NCBI GenBank assembly: GCA_035649495.1
Contig: DASRJL010000211.1
Location: 1-64,000, forward strand
Length of the DNA stretch: 64,000 bases
Direction: 5' to 3'
DNA from: SG8-41 sp035649495
Lineage (GTDB): Bacteria > Pseudomonadota > Gammaproteobacteria > Burkholderiales > SG8-41
Shown: in pieces, positions 1 through 8,883 of the stretch
Numbering within the stretch: the first letter of the stretch is position 1
How the letters are laid out: every line of letters begins with the position of its first letter
Notes under the pieces: model-generated
The model's database searches: none
Told to the model about the DNA's origin: nothing
The model's input: only the letters and a program-made list of their open reading frames with translations
Program-made: the position numbers and the translations under genes

Positions 1-1
1 C

Positions 2-673
2 CTGCACTCGCGGCTCCTCGAGCGCGCGGCGCGGGTGAACCCGGAATACGTCGAGAAGTTCACCAAGGGCGCGGTCAAGGGCAAGACGGGGTCGCTGACC
101 GCGCTGCCCGTCATCGAGACGCAGGCCGGCGACGTGACCGCCTTCGTGCCGACCAACGTGATCTCGATCACCGACGGCCAGATCTTCCTCGAGACCGATC
201 TTTTCAACGCCGGCATCCGCCCAGCCATCAACGCCGGGATTTCGGTGTCGCGGGTCGGCGGCGCGGCGCAGACCAAGATCATGAAGCGGCGCGACACCGG
301 CGGCGGCGTGCGCCTCGCCCTCGCGCAGTACCGCGAGCTCGCCGCATTCGCGCAATTCGCCTCCGATCTCGACGAGGCGACGCGCAAGCAGCTCGAGCGC
401 GGCCGCATGGTGACGGAGCTCATGAAGCAGCCGCAGTACCACCCCCTGCAGGTCTGGGAGATGGCGGTGACGCTCTTCGCCGTGAACAACGGCTTCTTCG
501 ACGACGTCGACGTGAAGAAGGCGCTCGCTGCGGAGCGCTCGATGCGCGACTACGTCAAAGGCAAGTACGGCGAGCTGATCGCGCGCGTCGAGGACAAGAA
601 GGACCTCTCCGGCGACGACGAGAAAGCGCTCAAGGCCGCCATCGGGGACTGGAAGAAGAGCGGCAGCTTCTAG
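2..673 (+). CDS. atpA: F1 ATP synthase subunit alpha, C-terminal part (5' end outside window)
   Basis: The reading frame is open from base 2, so the gene begins before the window; 223 codons remain, a little under half of the usual 510-residue alpha subunit. The motif RPAINAGISVSRVGG (bases 221-265) is the alpha/beta ATPase signature, and the Arg after ISVS is the arginine-finger position known from the E. coli subunit. The helical C-terminal domain follows and ends GDWKKSGSF. Alpha forms the non-catalytic nucleotide sites of the F1 hexamer on the cytoplasmic side of the inner membrane. atpG, atpD and atpC follow on the same strand in the standard order. Confidence 0.97.
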   Translation: MHSRLLERAARVNPEYVEKFTKGAVKGKTGSLTALPVIETQAGDVTAFVPTNVISITDGQIFLETDLFNAGIRPAINAGISVSRVGGAAQTKIMKRRDTGGGVRLALAQYRELAAFAQFASDLDEATRKQLERGRMVTELMKQPQYHPLQVWEMAVTLFAVNNGFFDDVDVKKALAAERSMRDYVKGKYGELIARVEDKKDLSGDDEKALKAAIGDWKKSGSF

Positions 674-782
674 ACGCTACGCGCTGAAGCTGCCGCGCAA
701 GTTGGAGCGGACGAGCAATTGACGAACTACGGACTTCGAAGCCGGGACTGATCGCCGCTCAACGCGCGCGGAGAATACGGAA

Positions 783-1646
783 ATGCCGGGAACGAAAGAA
801 ATACGGATGAAAATCCGGAGTGTGCAGAACACCCGGAAGATCACCAAGGCGATGGAGATGGTCTCGGCCTCCAAGATGCGGCGGGCGCAGGAGCGCATGC
901 GCGCCGCGCGTCCCTACGGCGAGAAGATCCGCACCGTCGCCGCGCACATCAGCCACGCCAACCCGGAGTACCGGCACCCGTTCCTGGTCGCCCGCGACAC
1001 GGTCAAGCGCGTAGGGCTTATCGTCATCACCACCGACAAGGGTCTGTGCGGGGCGCTCAACACCAACCTGCTGCGCCTCGCGCTCGGCCAGTACAAGACG
1101 TGGCAGACCGAAGGCGAGGAAATCGACGTCTGCGCGATCGGCAACAAGGGTTTCGGCTTCATGCAGCGCCTCGGCGCGAACATCGTCTCGCACGTCGTCC
1201 AGATCGGCGATCGCCCGCAGATGGAACGCCTGATCGGCGCGCTCAAGGTGATGCTGGACGGCTATACCTCGGACCGGTTCGACCGGCTGGCGATTGCGTA
1301 TACGCGCTTCATCAACACCATGAAGCAGGAGCCGGTGATCGAGCAGCTCCTGCCCCTTTCCGGCGAGCGCCTCGGCTCGCCTGAATCGGTGTGGGATTAC
1401 ATCTACGAGCCGGAGGCGAAGGTCGTCCTTGACCAGGTGCTGACGCGCTACATCGAGACGCTCATCTACCAGGCCGTCGCGGAAAACATGGCCTCCGAGC
1501 AGTCCGCGCGCATGGTGGCGATGAAGGCGGCCTCGGACAATGCCGAGAGCCTGATCGACGAGCTGACGCTCGTTTACAACAAGAACCGGCAGGCCAACAT
1601 CACGAAGGAGCTGTCGGAAATCGTGGGCGGCGCGGCGGCTGTGTAA
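783..1646 (+). CDS. atpG: F1 ATP synthase subunit gamma
   Basis: 287 residues, normal length. The N-terminus carries the conserved helix KIRSVQNTRKITKAMEMV followed by SASKMRRAQ, and the C-terminus carries the paired helix with MASEQSARMVAMKAASDNA, which together make the coiled-coil rotor shaft of F1. Gamma couples proton-driven rotation of the c-ring to conformational change in the beta subunits. It lies 109 bp after atpA and 59 bp before atpD, so co-transcription is expected. The ATG at 783 matches the family start (MPGTKEIR, compare MAGAKEIR). Confidence 0.97.
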   Translation: MPGTKEIRMKIRSVQNTRKITKAMEMVSASKMRRAQERMRAARPYGEKIRTVAAHISHANPEYRHPFLVARDTVKRVGLIVITTDKGLCGALNTNLLRLALGQYKTWQTEGEEIDVCAIGNKGFGFMQRLGANIVSHVVQIGDRPQMERLIGALKVMLDGYTSDRFDRLAIAYTRFINTMKQEPVIEQLLPLSGERLGSPESVWDYIYEPEAKVVLDQVLTRYIETLIYQAVAENMASEQSARMVAMKAASDNAESLIDELTLVYNKNRQANITKELSEIVGGAAAV

Positions 1647-1705
1647 GGTTCTACCGCGGAGACGCCGAGACCTAGAGAACGAATCGGAGATTCCAGGAAA
1701 CGGTT

Positions 1706-3139
1706 ATGGCACAGGAACAGGCACAAGGCACCATCGTTCAATGCATCGGCGCGGTCACCGACATCGAGTTTCCGCGCGAGGCGATGCCCGGGATCTATGA
1801 CGCGCTCACGCTCGCGGACACGGGCGAAGGCGGGCTCGTCGAGAAGGGCCTCACCTTCGAAGTCGAGCAGCAACTCGGCGACGGAGTCGTGCGCTGCATC
1901 GCACTGGGTTCCTCCGACGGCCTGCGCCGCGGCATGAAGGTCAACGGCACCGGCGCGCCGATTTCCGTCCCCGTGGGCAAGGGCACGCTCGGACGCATCA
2001 TGGACGTGCTCGGGCGACCGATCGACGAGGCCGGCCCGATCCAGACCGACGAGCGCCGCTCCATCCACCAGGCCGCGCCCAAGTTCGACGAGCTCTCTCC
2101 GTCCGTGGAGCTGCTGGAAACCGGCATCAAGGTGATCGACTTGATCTGCCCCTTTGCCAAGGGCGGAAAAATTGGTCTCTTCGGAGGAGCAGGTGTCGGC
2201 AAGACCGTGACCATGCTCGAGTTGATCAACAACATCGCCACCAAGCACGGCGGCCAGTCGGTGTTCGCCGGCGTGGGCGAGCGGACGCGCGAAGGGAACG
2301 ATTTCTACCACGAGATGATCGAGGCGGAAGTCATCAACCTGAAGAACATCACCGAGTCCAAGGTGGCGATGGTATTCGGACAGATGAACGAACCGCCGGG
2401 AAACCGCCTGCGCGTGGGCCTGACCGGCCTTACCATGGCGGAAGCCTTCCGCGACGAAGGACGAGACATCCTGTTCTTTGTCGACAACATCTACCGCTTC
2501 ACGCTTGCCGGCACCGAGGTTTCGGCGCTGCTCGGGCGCATGCCGTCGGCGGTGGGTTACCAGCCGACGCTGGCGGAAGAGATGGGGCGGCTGCAGGAGC
2601 GCATCACCTCGACCAAGACCGGCTCGATCACCTCGATCCAGGCGGTGTACGTGCCCGCCGACGACCTGACCGACCCCTCGCCGGCAACGACGTTCGGCCA
2701 CCTCGATGCGACCGTCGTGCTCTCGCGCGACATCGCATCGCTCGGCATCTACCCGGCGGTCGACCCGCTCGACTCGACTTCGCGCCAGGTCGACCCCAAT
2801 ACCATCGGGGAGGAGCACTACAGCACGACGCGCGCCGTGCAGGCGACCCTGCAGCGCTACAAGGAGTTGCGCGACATCATCGCGATTCTCGGCATGGACG
2901 AGCTCGCGCCCGAGGACAAGCTTGCGGTCGCCCGGGCGCGCAAGATCCAGCGCTTCCTGTCGCAGCCCTTCACGGTGGCGCAGAACTTCACCGGCTCGCC
3001 GGGCAAGTACGTGACGCTCGCCGACACCATCAAGGGGTTCAACATGATCGTGAACGGCGAGTGCGACGATCTGCAGGAGCAGGCGTTCTACATGGTCGGC
3101 ACGATCGAGGAAGCGCGCGAGAAGGGGAAGTCGCTCTAA
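1706..3139 (+). CDS. atpD: F1 ATP synthase subunit beta (catalytic)
   Basis: 477 residues. Visible motifs: Walker A GGAGVGKT near residues 160-167, the catalytic-loop sequence GERTREGNDFYHEM, and PSAVGYQPTL preceding the DELSEED-equivalent region, where this protein has ILGMDELAPEDKL. Beta hydrolyses or synthesises ATP at the three catalytic sites of F1. The ATG at 1706 lies 59 bp after atpG. The stop is 4 bp before atpC, so the two are probably translationally coupled. No unusual residues were noticed. Confidence 0.98.
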   Translation: MAQEQAQGTIVQCIGAVTDIEFPREAMPGIYDALTLADTGEGGLVEKGLTFEVEQQLGDGVVRCIALGSSDGLRRGMKVNGTGAPISVPVGKGTLGRIMDVLGRPIDEAGPIQTDERRSIHQAAPKFDELSPSVELLETGIKVIDLICPFAKGGKIGLFGGAGVGKTVTMLELINNIATKHGGQSVFAGVGERTREGNDFYHEMIEAEVINLKNITESKVAMVFGQMNEPPGNRLRVGLTGLTMAEAFRDEGRDILFFVDNIYRFTLAGTEVSALLGRMPSAVGYQPTLAEEMGRLQERITSTKTGSITSIQAVYVPADDLTDPSPATTFGHLDATVVLSRDIASLGIYPAVDPLDSTSRQVDPNTIGEEHYSTTRAVQATLQRYKELRDIIAILGMDELAPEDKLAVARARKIQRFLSQPFTVAQNFTGSPGKYVTLADTIKGFNMIVNGECDDLQEQAFYMVGTIEEAREKGKSL

Positions 3140-3143
3140 CGTC

Positions 3144-3566
3144 ATGGCGGCAACCATCCACATCGACGTCGTCAGCTCCGAGGAGAGCATCTACTCCGGG
3201 GAGGCGGAATTCGTCGTGCTGCCGGGCGAGGCGGGCGAGCTGGGGATCTATCCCCGGCATACCCCGCTCATCACGCGGATCAAGCCGGGATCGGTGCGGA
3301 TCAAGCCGGCCGGCGGCGGCGCGGAGGAGCTGATCTTCGTGGCGGGCGGTATCCTGGAAGTGCAGCCGCAGGTGATCACGGTGCTCGCCGATACCGCCAT
3401 CCGCGGCGCCGACCTGGACGAGGCGAAGGCGAGCGAGGCGCTGAAGCGCGCGGAAGAAGCGCGGCGCAACGCCAAGGACAAGCAGGAAATCGCAACCGTC
3501 GAGGGCGAGCTTGCGACGCTCGCCGCACAGCTCGCCGAGATCCGCAAGCTGCGGCAGAGAAAATAG
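3144..3566 (+). CDS. atpC: F1 ATP synthase subunit epsilon
   Basis: 140 residues with the N-terminal beta-sandwich (IHIDVVSSEESIYSGEAEFV, LPGEAGELGIYPRHTPLITRIKPG) and the C-terminal two-helix domain rich in Ala, Glu and Arg that can insert into F1 and inhibit ATP hydrolysis. It starts 4 bp after atpD and is the last gene of the atp operon. I saw no T-tailed terminator immediately after it; the next 400 bp are non-coding. Confidence 0.96.
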   Translation: MAATIHIDVVSSEESIYSGEAEFVVLPGEAGELGIYPRHTPLITRIKPGSVRIKPAGGGAEELIFVAGGILEVQPQVITVLADTAIRGADLDEAKASEALKRAEEARRNAKDKQEIATVEGELATLAAQLAEIRKLRQRK

Positions 3567-3806
3567 CTATTTCCCAGGTCCTTGGCGCAGCCTAGCGGAG
3601 TTGGAACATCCGGCTAGAAGCTATTTCATCAAAGACGCGAGATATTCGCGAGTCCGGGACGACTTTCCATCGTCGGTGTCGCACGAAATCAGTGCCATCA
3701 AGTTCAGGATGGCGGATGGTGACGGTACGAGCGGTCGCCAGGAGTTGCCGGAGAGCGCGCGGGACTTGGAACCCCGGTCACAACATTTGATGCGTTGGAT
3801 GAGGAC

Positions 3807-3822
3807 GTGTGATGAATCACAC
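3807..3822. promoter_or_regulatory. 16-bp inverted repeat, candidate operator upstream of glpD
   Basis: GTGTGATGAATCACAC: two perfect 7-bp half-sites around a 2-bp centre. The core TGTGA-N4-TCACA resembles CRP/FNR-superfamily half-sites but with the 4-bp spacing of FNR-type sites rather than the 6-bp spacing of CRP. It lies 148 bp before the glpD ATG. The sequence is seen directly; an operator role is inferred. Confidence 0.4.
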
Positions 3823-3945
3823 ACGCTGGGTGTTCCCGCAAGCGTCCGCATGCCATTGGGGCAGTCAACCCTCCTCCACCGTCCACAGGAAAGGGGTGTT
3901 TTCGAGATGGCTTCTACTTTTCTATCCTGGAAAAAAGTAAAGGCG

Positions 3946-3959
3946 GCAGCTATAGCTGC
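3946..3959. promoter_or_regulatory. 14-bp perfect palindrome just upstream of glpD
   Basis: GCAGCTATAGCTGC is a perfect palindrome that ends 11 bp before the glpD ATG, in the place where a ribosome-binding site would be expected. It could be a repressor operator or a translation-blocking hairpin. The function is inferred only. Confidence 0.35.
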
Positions 3960-3970
3960 AGTTTTCGTTG

Positions 3971-5488
3971 ATGGACGGCCCTGTACCTAAAAGCGTTGAT
4001 CTCCTCGTCGTCGGCGGCGGCATCAACGGCGCCGGCATCGCGCGCGACGCGGCGGGGCGGCGCTTGCGGGTGCTGCTGGTCGAGCAGGACGATCTCGGCT
4101 CCCACACCAGCTCTTCCAGCAGCAAGCTGATTCACGGCGGCCTGCGCTATCTCGAGCAGTACAAGTTCCGCCTGGTGGCCGAAGCGCTCGCCGAGCGCGA
4201 GGTGATGCTGAAGGCGGCGCCACACCTGGTGCGGCCGATGCGCTTCGTGATGCCGCACGTGCCGCAGCTGCGGCCGGCGTGGATGATCCGCGCCGGCCTG
4301 CTGCTCTACGACTACCTCGCGCGGCGCGCCACCCTGGCCGGATCTCACGCGGTGGATCTCAAGGCGAGCCCCTATGGCGCGGGACTCAAGCCCGAGTTCC
4401 GCCGTGGCTTCGTTTATTCCGACTGCCGGGTGGACGACTCGCGGCTGGTCGTCGCCACGGCGCAGGCCGCGGCGCTGTCCGGCGCCGTCATCCTCACGAG
4501 AACGCGTTGCGTGAGCGCACGGCGGGCAAACGGCGCCTGGCGCGCCACGCTCGAGCGGCAGGACGGCGTTTCGTTCGAGGTTACCGCGCAGGCGATCGCC
4601 AATGTCGCCGGGCCGTGGGTGCGGACCTTTCTGCACGATGCGCTCGACGAGCGGGGCACCTACGGCCTGAAGCTCGTCAAGGGCAGCCATATCGTCGTGC
4701 CCCGCCTCTACGATGGCGACCACGCCTTCATATTGCAGAACGACGACCGGCGCGTGATCTTCGTTTACCCCTACGAGGAGCGCTATTCGGTGATCGGAAC
4801 GACCGACGTCGCGATGACCGGCGAACCGGGCCGCTGCTCGGCCAGCGCGGAGGAAGTGAGCTACCTGTGCCGCGCGGTCAACCGCTACTTTGCGCGGCAG
4901 ATCGCGGAGGGCAACGTCGTGTGGAGCTACTGCGGCATCCGGCCGCTCTTCGACGACGGCTCTGCCGATCCCTCCGCCATCACGCGGGACTACGTGCTGC
5001 GGGTGGACGCGCCACCGGGGGGAGCGCCGGTGCTCTCGGTTTTTGGCGGCAAGATCACCACCTATCGGGCGCTTGCCGAGCAGGCGCTCGCCAAGCTCGA
5101 GCCGTGGTTCTCCGGTATGCGGCCGGCGTGGACGGCGGGCCACCCCCTGCCCGGCGGCGATCTCTCGGGCGAGAGCTTCGAACAGTTCGCGAACGTGCGC
5201 CTGAAGCGCGATGCGCCGTGGCTGCCGGCCGCGCTGCGGCAGGGGCTCGCCCGGCGCCATGGCGCGCTCGCGTACGAGGTGCTCGGGCCCGCCGCGAGCG
5301 TCGAGGCCATGGGGGAGCACTTCGGCGCCGAACTTTACGCCCGGGAGGTGGACTACCTGATGGCGCGCGAATGGGCGCGCGATGCGGACGATATACTATG
5401 GCGGCGCACCAAGGCGGGCCTGCACCTTACCCCCGGCGAGCGCGCGGCGGTCGCGGCGTACGTCGGGGAGCGCGCGCGGAAAGTCTGA
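3971..5488 (+). CDS. glpD: Aerobic glycerol-3-phosphate dehydrogenase
   Basis: 505 residues, typical for the family. The N-terminal FAD-binding motif is GGGINGAG at residues 15-22. The substrate-domain sequences SSSSKLIHGGLRYLEQYKF and KLVKGSHIVVPR are characteristic, as is SVFGGKITTYR near residue 360. The enzyme oxidises sn-glycerol-3-phosphate to DHAP at the inner membrane and passes electrons to quinone. I chose ATG 3971 over the TTG one codon upstream. No glpK, glpF or glpR lies nearby, so it probably serves lipid-derived G3P as well as glycerol. No clear Shine-Dalgarno is visible. Confidence 0.93.
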   Translation: MDGPVPKSVDLLVVGGGINGAGIARDAAGRRLRVLLVEQDDLGSHTSSSSSKLIHGGLRYLEQYKFRLVAEALAEREVMLKAAPHLVRPMRFVMPHVPQLRPAWMIRAGLLLYDYLARRATLAGSHAVDLKASPYGAGLKPEFRRGFVYSDCRVDDSRLVVATAQAAALSGAVILTRTRCVSARRANGAWRATLERQDGVSFEVTAQAIANVAGPWVRTFLHDALDERGTYGLKLVKGSHIVVPRLYDGDHAFILQNDDRRVIFVYPYEERYSVIGTTDVAMTGEPGRCSASAEEVSYLCRAVNRYFARQIAEGNVVWSYCGIRPLFDDGSADPSAITRDYVLRVDAPPGGAPVLSVFGGKITTYRALAEQALAKLEPWFSGMRPAWTAGHPLPGGDLSGESFEQFANVRLKRDAPWLPAALRQGLARRHGALAYEVLGPAASVEAMGEHFGAELYAREVDYLMAREWARDADDILWRRTKAGLHLTPGERAAVAAYVGERARKV

Positions 5489-5517
5489 TAAACCGATGTT
5501 TGTGCGATAATTTCTCG

Positions 5518-6885
5518 ATGAGCATCCGACCCGATGTGGTGATACTCGCGGCCGGCCAGGGTAAACGCATGCATTCGAGCTTGCCCAAGGTGCTGCATCC
5601 GCTCGCCGGGCAGCCCATGCTAGCGCACGTCATCGCCACCGCCCGCGCCTTGAATCCCAAGCGTATCTGCGTCGTATATGGACACGGCGGCGAGCAGGTG
5701 CCCAAAGCGATCGCCGCGCCCGATCTCGTCATGGTCAGACAGGAGCCGCAGCTCGGGACGGGGCATGCCGTGCAGCAGGCGCTGCCGCACCTGAACGGGA
5801 CCGGCCGCACGCTCGTGCTCTACGGCGACGTGCCCCTGCTCGGCGCGGGGACGCTTTCCGAAATGCTCGCGGCCGAGCGCGAAGAGCTGACGCTCCTCAC
5901 CGCGAAGCTCGACCGGCCCGACGGCTACGGGCGCATCGTGCGCAACCGGCGCGGCGGCGTGACCCGTATCGTCGAGGAGAAGGACGCGAGTCCCGCGCAG
6001 CGCCGCATCCGCGAGATCAACACCGGCATCATGGCGCTCCCGAGCGCGCGGCTCAAGGCGTGGCTGAAAGGGTTGTCGAACGACAACGCGCAGCGCGAGT
6101 ACTACCTGACCGACGTCGTGCGGCTTGCGCTGGCCGACCGGATTCCCGTGCAGACGGTCACGGCGCGCGACACCCGTGAAGTGCTCGGCGTCAACAGCAA
6201 GGAGCAGCTCGCGCAGCTCGAGCGGCTGCACCAGTTGCAGCGCGCGACCCGCCTGCTCGAGCAGGGCGTAACGCTGGCCGATCCGCTGCGCCTCGACATC
6301 CGCGGCAGCCTCGTTTGCGGTGCGGACGTAAGCATCGACGTGAATTGCGTGTTCGAAGGCGAGGTCACGCTGGCGGCCGGCGTTCGGGTCGGCGCCAACT
6401 GCGTGCTGCGGAATGTCGTCGTCGGTCCCGGCACCTGCATCGAGCCGTTTACCCTGATCGACGAGGCGAAGGTAGGCGCCCAGTGCCGGCTTGGCCCGTA
6501 CGCCCGCATCCGGCCCGGCACGGAGCTGGGCGAGGATGTGCACATCGGGAACTTCGTCGAGGTCAAGGCGAGCCTGATAGCGGCGCGCTCCAAGGCGAAC
6601 CACCTCTCCTATATCGGCGATTCAACGGTCGGGCGCGACGTCAATATCGGCGCGGGCACGATCACCTGCAACTACGACGGCGCCTACAAGCACCAGACCG
6701 TGATAGAGGACGAGGTGCATATCGGCTCCGACGTGCAGTTGATTGCGCCCGTGACCGTCGCGAAGGGAACAACCGTCGGGGCCGGGACGACGGTATGGAA
6801 GGACACCGGCCCGGGCGGGCTGGTGCTGAACGCCAAGACCCAGGAGCAGCGCGCTGGCTGGAAGCGCCCGGTCAAGAAAAAGTGA
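5518..6885 (+). CDS. glmU: Bifunctional GlcN-1-P acetyltransferase / GlcNAc-1-P uridyltransferase
   Basis: 455 residues. The N-terminal pyrophosphorylase domain opens with LAAGQGKRM (residues 10-18) and has QEPQLGTGHAVQQAL and GDVPLL. The C-terminal left-handed beta-helix is seen as hexapeptide repeats, including SYIGDSTVGRDVNIGAGT and CNYDG. It makes UDP-GlcNAc from GlcN-1-P in the cytoplasm, for peptidoglycan and LPS. The open frame extends far upstream in antiphase with glpD, but ATG 5518 gives the family N-terminus. glmS, which supplies its pathway, follows. The stop codon TGA lies inside the first unit of a repeat arm. Confidence 0.96.
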   Translation: MSIRPDVVILAAGQGKRMHSSLPKVLHPLAGQPMLAHVIATARALNPKRICVVYGHGGEQVPKAIAAPDLVMVRQEPQLGTGHAVQQALPHLNGTGRTLVLYGDVPLLGAGTLSEMLAAEREELTLLTAKLDRPDGYGRIVRNRRGGVTRIVEEKDASPAQRRIREINTGIMALPSARLKAWLKGLSNDNAQREYYLTDVVRLALADRIPVQTVTARDTREVLGVNSKEQLAQLERLHQLQRATRLLEQGVTLADPLRLDIRGSLVCGADVSIDVNCVFEGEVTLAAGVRVGANCVLRNVVVGPGTCIEPFTLIDEAKVGAQCRLGPYARIRPGTELGEDVHIGNFVEVKASLIAARSKANHLSYIGDSTVGRDVNIGAGTITCNYDGAYKHQTVIEDEVHIGSDVQLIAPVTVAKGTTVGAGTTVWKDTGPGGLVLNAKTQEQRAGWKRPVKKK

Positions 6886-6972
6886 CCCGTGACCAGTGAC
6901 CCGTCGATACCCGGTAGAATGCGTCCCTTGAGTGGAACGGCACCAGTCACCAGTCACCGGTCACCAGTCACG
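6882..6972 (+). repeat. Inverted 7-bp repeat array, glmU-glmS gap (word GTGACYR)
   Basis: Left arm 6882-6902 is GTGACCC, GTGACCA, GTGACCC in exact 7-bp steps. Right arm 6941-6972 holds four units of CAGTCAC/CGGTCAC, the reverse complement of GTGACTG/GTGACCG. The arms face each other across a 38-bp loop and could form one long hairpin in the glmUS transcript. The left arm begins in the last codon of glmU and contains its TGA; the right arm ends 11 bp before the glmS ATG. Confidence 0.85.
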
Positions 6973-6983
6973 CCTTTATAGCC

Positions 6984-8828
6984 ATGTGCGGAATCGTAGG
7001 CGCCGCCTCCACGCGCGATGTGGTGGACGTCCTGATCGAGGGGATCAAGAAGCTCGAGTATCGTGGCTACGACTCGGCAGGGATCGCGTTCCTGAAGAAC
7101 GGCCACCTGGAGCGCCTGCGTTCGACCGGGCGCGTCGCGCACCTCGAGGAGGTCGCCCGCAAGAACCAGACCGAGGCCCGCACCGGGCTGTCCCACACCC
7201 GCTGGGCGACGCACGGCGCGCCGAGCGAGGCGAACGCCCACCCGCATTTCTCGTCCGGCAGCGGGCTCGAGGTCGGTGTCGTTCATAACGGCATCGTCGA
7301 GAACTACGAGGCGATCCGCTCGCGCCTCACCGCTCTCGGGTATTCATTCTCGTCCGAGACCGATACGGAGGTTCTGGCGCACCATGTCCATTCCCTGGTG
7401 ATGGCGAAGGGCTTGAGCCTCTTCGAAGCCGTCAGGGAAGCGAGCCAGGAATGGGAAGGCGCGTACGCCGCGGGATTCATTTGCAGTCGCGAGCCCACTA
7501 CCGTGGTCGGTGCGCGCAAAGGCTCGCCGCTCCTGGTCGGGATCGGCCGGGGCGAGAACTTTCTCGCTTCCGACGCGAGCGCACTCATCAGCAAGACGCG
7601 GGAAGTCGTCTACCTGCTCGAAGGGGACATCGTCGAAGTGCAGCCCGAGCGCGTGCGCATCCGCGACGGGGAAGGCAGGTTCGTGGACCGGCGTTCCACG
7701 ATCAGCCGGCTGTCCCAGGAGTCGGTGGAGCTGGGGCCGTTTGCCCACTACATGCAGAAGGAGATCTTCGAGCAGCCGGGCGCGCTGGGCAACACGCTCG
7801 AGATGGTGTTGAACGCGCAGTCGCTGCAGCCCAACCTGTTCGGCGCGGAGGCCGAGGCGGCCTTCGGCCGGACCCGGCAGGTGCTGCTGCTCGCGTGCGG
7901 CACGAGCTATCACGCCGGTCTCGTCGCGCGCTACTGGCTCGAAGCCATCGCCGGATTGCCGGCGTCGGTCGAAATCGCGAGCGAATACCGCTATCGGGAC
8001 CCGGTGGCCGTGCCGGGGACGCTGGTGGTGACGATTTCCCAGTCGGGCGAGACCGCCGACACGCTGGCGGCGCTCCAGCATGCCCAGCAGGGCGGGCTTA
8101 GCGACGCGCTCTCGGTCTGCAACGTGCCCGAGTCGGCGTTGCTGCGCCAGTCGAACCTGCGCTTCCTGACCCGCGCCGGTCCCGAGATCGGCGTGGCTTC
8201 CACCAAGGCATTCACGACCCAGTTGGCCGCCCTTTTCGTGCTGACGCTGGTGTTCGCCAAGATCAGGCGGCGCCTGTCGCCCGAGCGCGAACGGGAGTTG
8301 ATCGGCCAGCTGCGGCACCTGCCTGCCGCCATGGAAGCGGTGCTGTCGGTGGAACCGCAGGTGCATGGCTGGGCGCGGCGCTTCCAGCCCAAGCATCACG
8401 CGCTCTTCCTCGGCCGAGGCGTGCACTTTCCGATAGCGATGGAAGGGGCGCTCAAGCTGAAGGAGATCTCCTACGTGCACGCGGAGGCTTACGCCGCCGG
8501 AGAGCTGAAGCACGGCCCGCTCGCCCTGGTGGATTCCGAGATGCCGGTCGTGACGGTCGCCCCCAACGACCAGCTCCTCGAGAAGCTCAAGTCCAACATG
8601 CAGGAAGTGCGCGCGCGTGGCGGCGAGCTGTACGTTGTCGCGGACCGGGATTCCCAGGTCGCAGAGAGCGAGGGCGTGCACGTCATACGCCTGGTCGACC
8701 ACGCCGGGCCGCTCTCCCCCATCCTGCACGTGATCCCGCTGCAGCTACTCGCCTACCACGTCGCGCTCTTGCGCGGGACCGATGTAGACAAGCCCCGTAA
8801 TCTCGCGAAATCGGTGACAGTAGAGTAG
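6984..8828 (+). CDS. glmS: Glutamine--fructose-6-phosphate aminotransferase (isomerizing)
   Basis: 614 residues. It begins MCGIVGAAS; Cys2 becomes the N-terminal nucleophile of the glutaminase domain. LSHTRWATHGAPSEANAHPH and the C-terminal pair of SIS domains (SQSGETADT from about residue 352, ASTKAFTTQ) are typical, and the C-terminus DKPRNLAKSVTVE is the highly conserved family tail. It makes GlcN-6-P, the committed step to UDP-GlcNAc, just upstream of GlmU in the pathway. No glmS-type ribozyme is expected in this group and none is seen; the short leader is filled by the repeat array. Confidence 0.98.
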   Translation: MCGIVGAASTRDVVDVLIEGIKKLEYRGYDSAGIAFLKNGHLERLRSTGRVAHLEEVARKNQTEARTGLSHTRWATHGAPSEANAHPHFSSGSGLEVGVVHNGIVENYEAIRSRLTALGYSFSSETDTEVLAHHVHSLVMAKGLSLFEAVREASQEWEGAYAAGFICSREPTTVVGARKGSPLLVGIGRGENFLASDASALISKTREVVYLLEGDIVEVQPERVRIRDGEGRFVDRRSTISRLSQESVELGPFAHYMQKEIFEQPGALGNTLEMVLNAQSLQPNLFGAEAEAAFGRTRQVLLLACGTSYHAGLVARYWLEAIAGLPASVEIASEYRYRDPVAVPGTLVVTISQSGETADTLAALQHAQQGGLSDALSVCNVPESALLRQSNLRFLTRAGPEIGVASTKAFTTQLAALFVLTLVFAKIRRRLSPERERELIGQLRHLPAAMEAVLSVEPQVHGWARRFQPKHHALFLGRGVHFPIAMEGALKLKEISYVHAEAYAAGELKHGPLALVDSEMPVVTVAPNDQLLEKLKSNMQEVRARGGELYVVADRDSQVAESEGVHVIRLVDHAGPLSPILHVIPLQLLAYHVALLRGTDVDKPRNLAKSVTVE

Positions 8829-8883
8829 GTGTCCGTTTAACGGTTGCGATCCCCAGCATTAAGAGCGTGACGGTCGAATAAGA

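Larger units (their letters stand above)
3567..3970. other. 404-bp intergenic region between atpC and glpD
   Basis: No convincing gene here. A plus-strand open frame crosses it but has no recognisable protein features and runs out of atpC. A 28-codon frame at 3907-3990 (MASTFLSWKKVKAAAIAAV...) overlaps the glpD start and is unproven. The region holds a short inverted repeat CGCGA-GATAT-TCGCG at 3636-3650 and two stronger palindromes listed separately (3807-3822 and 3946-3959). It should contain the glpD promoter, which I could not place with confidence. Confidence 0.6.

Noticed and set aside
1574..3190. 538-codon minus-strand open frame opposite atpD
   Set aside because: Antisense shadow of a highly conserved GC-rich gene; the translation is low-complexity with no domain, and atpD is unmistakable.
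3807..3822. Canonical CRP site upstream of glpD
   Set aside because: The half-sites fit but the spacer is 4 bp rather than 6 bp, so I report it only as a palindrome with CRP/FNR-like half-sites.
3907..3990. 28-codon frame overlapping the glpD start as a leader peptide
   Set aside because: No ribosome-binding site, no regulatory codon run and no conservation evidence; kept only as a note.
4279..5517. Long N-terminal extension in frame with glmU
   Set aside because: It lies in the wrong frame of glpD; the GlmU N-terminus is at ATG 5518.
6886..6983. glmS ribozyme in the glmS leader
   Set aside because: The leader is occupied by the heptamer array and shows none of the ribozyme core; the ribozyme is known from Gram-positive bacteria.
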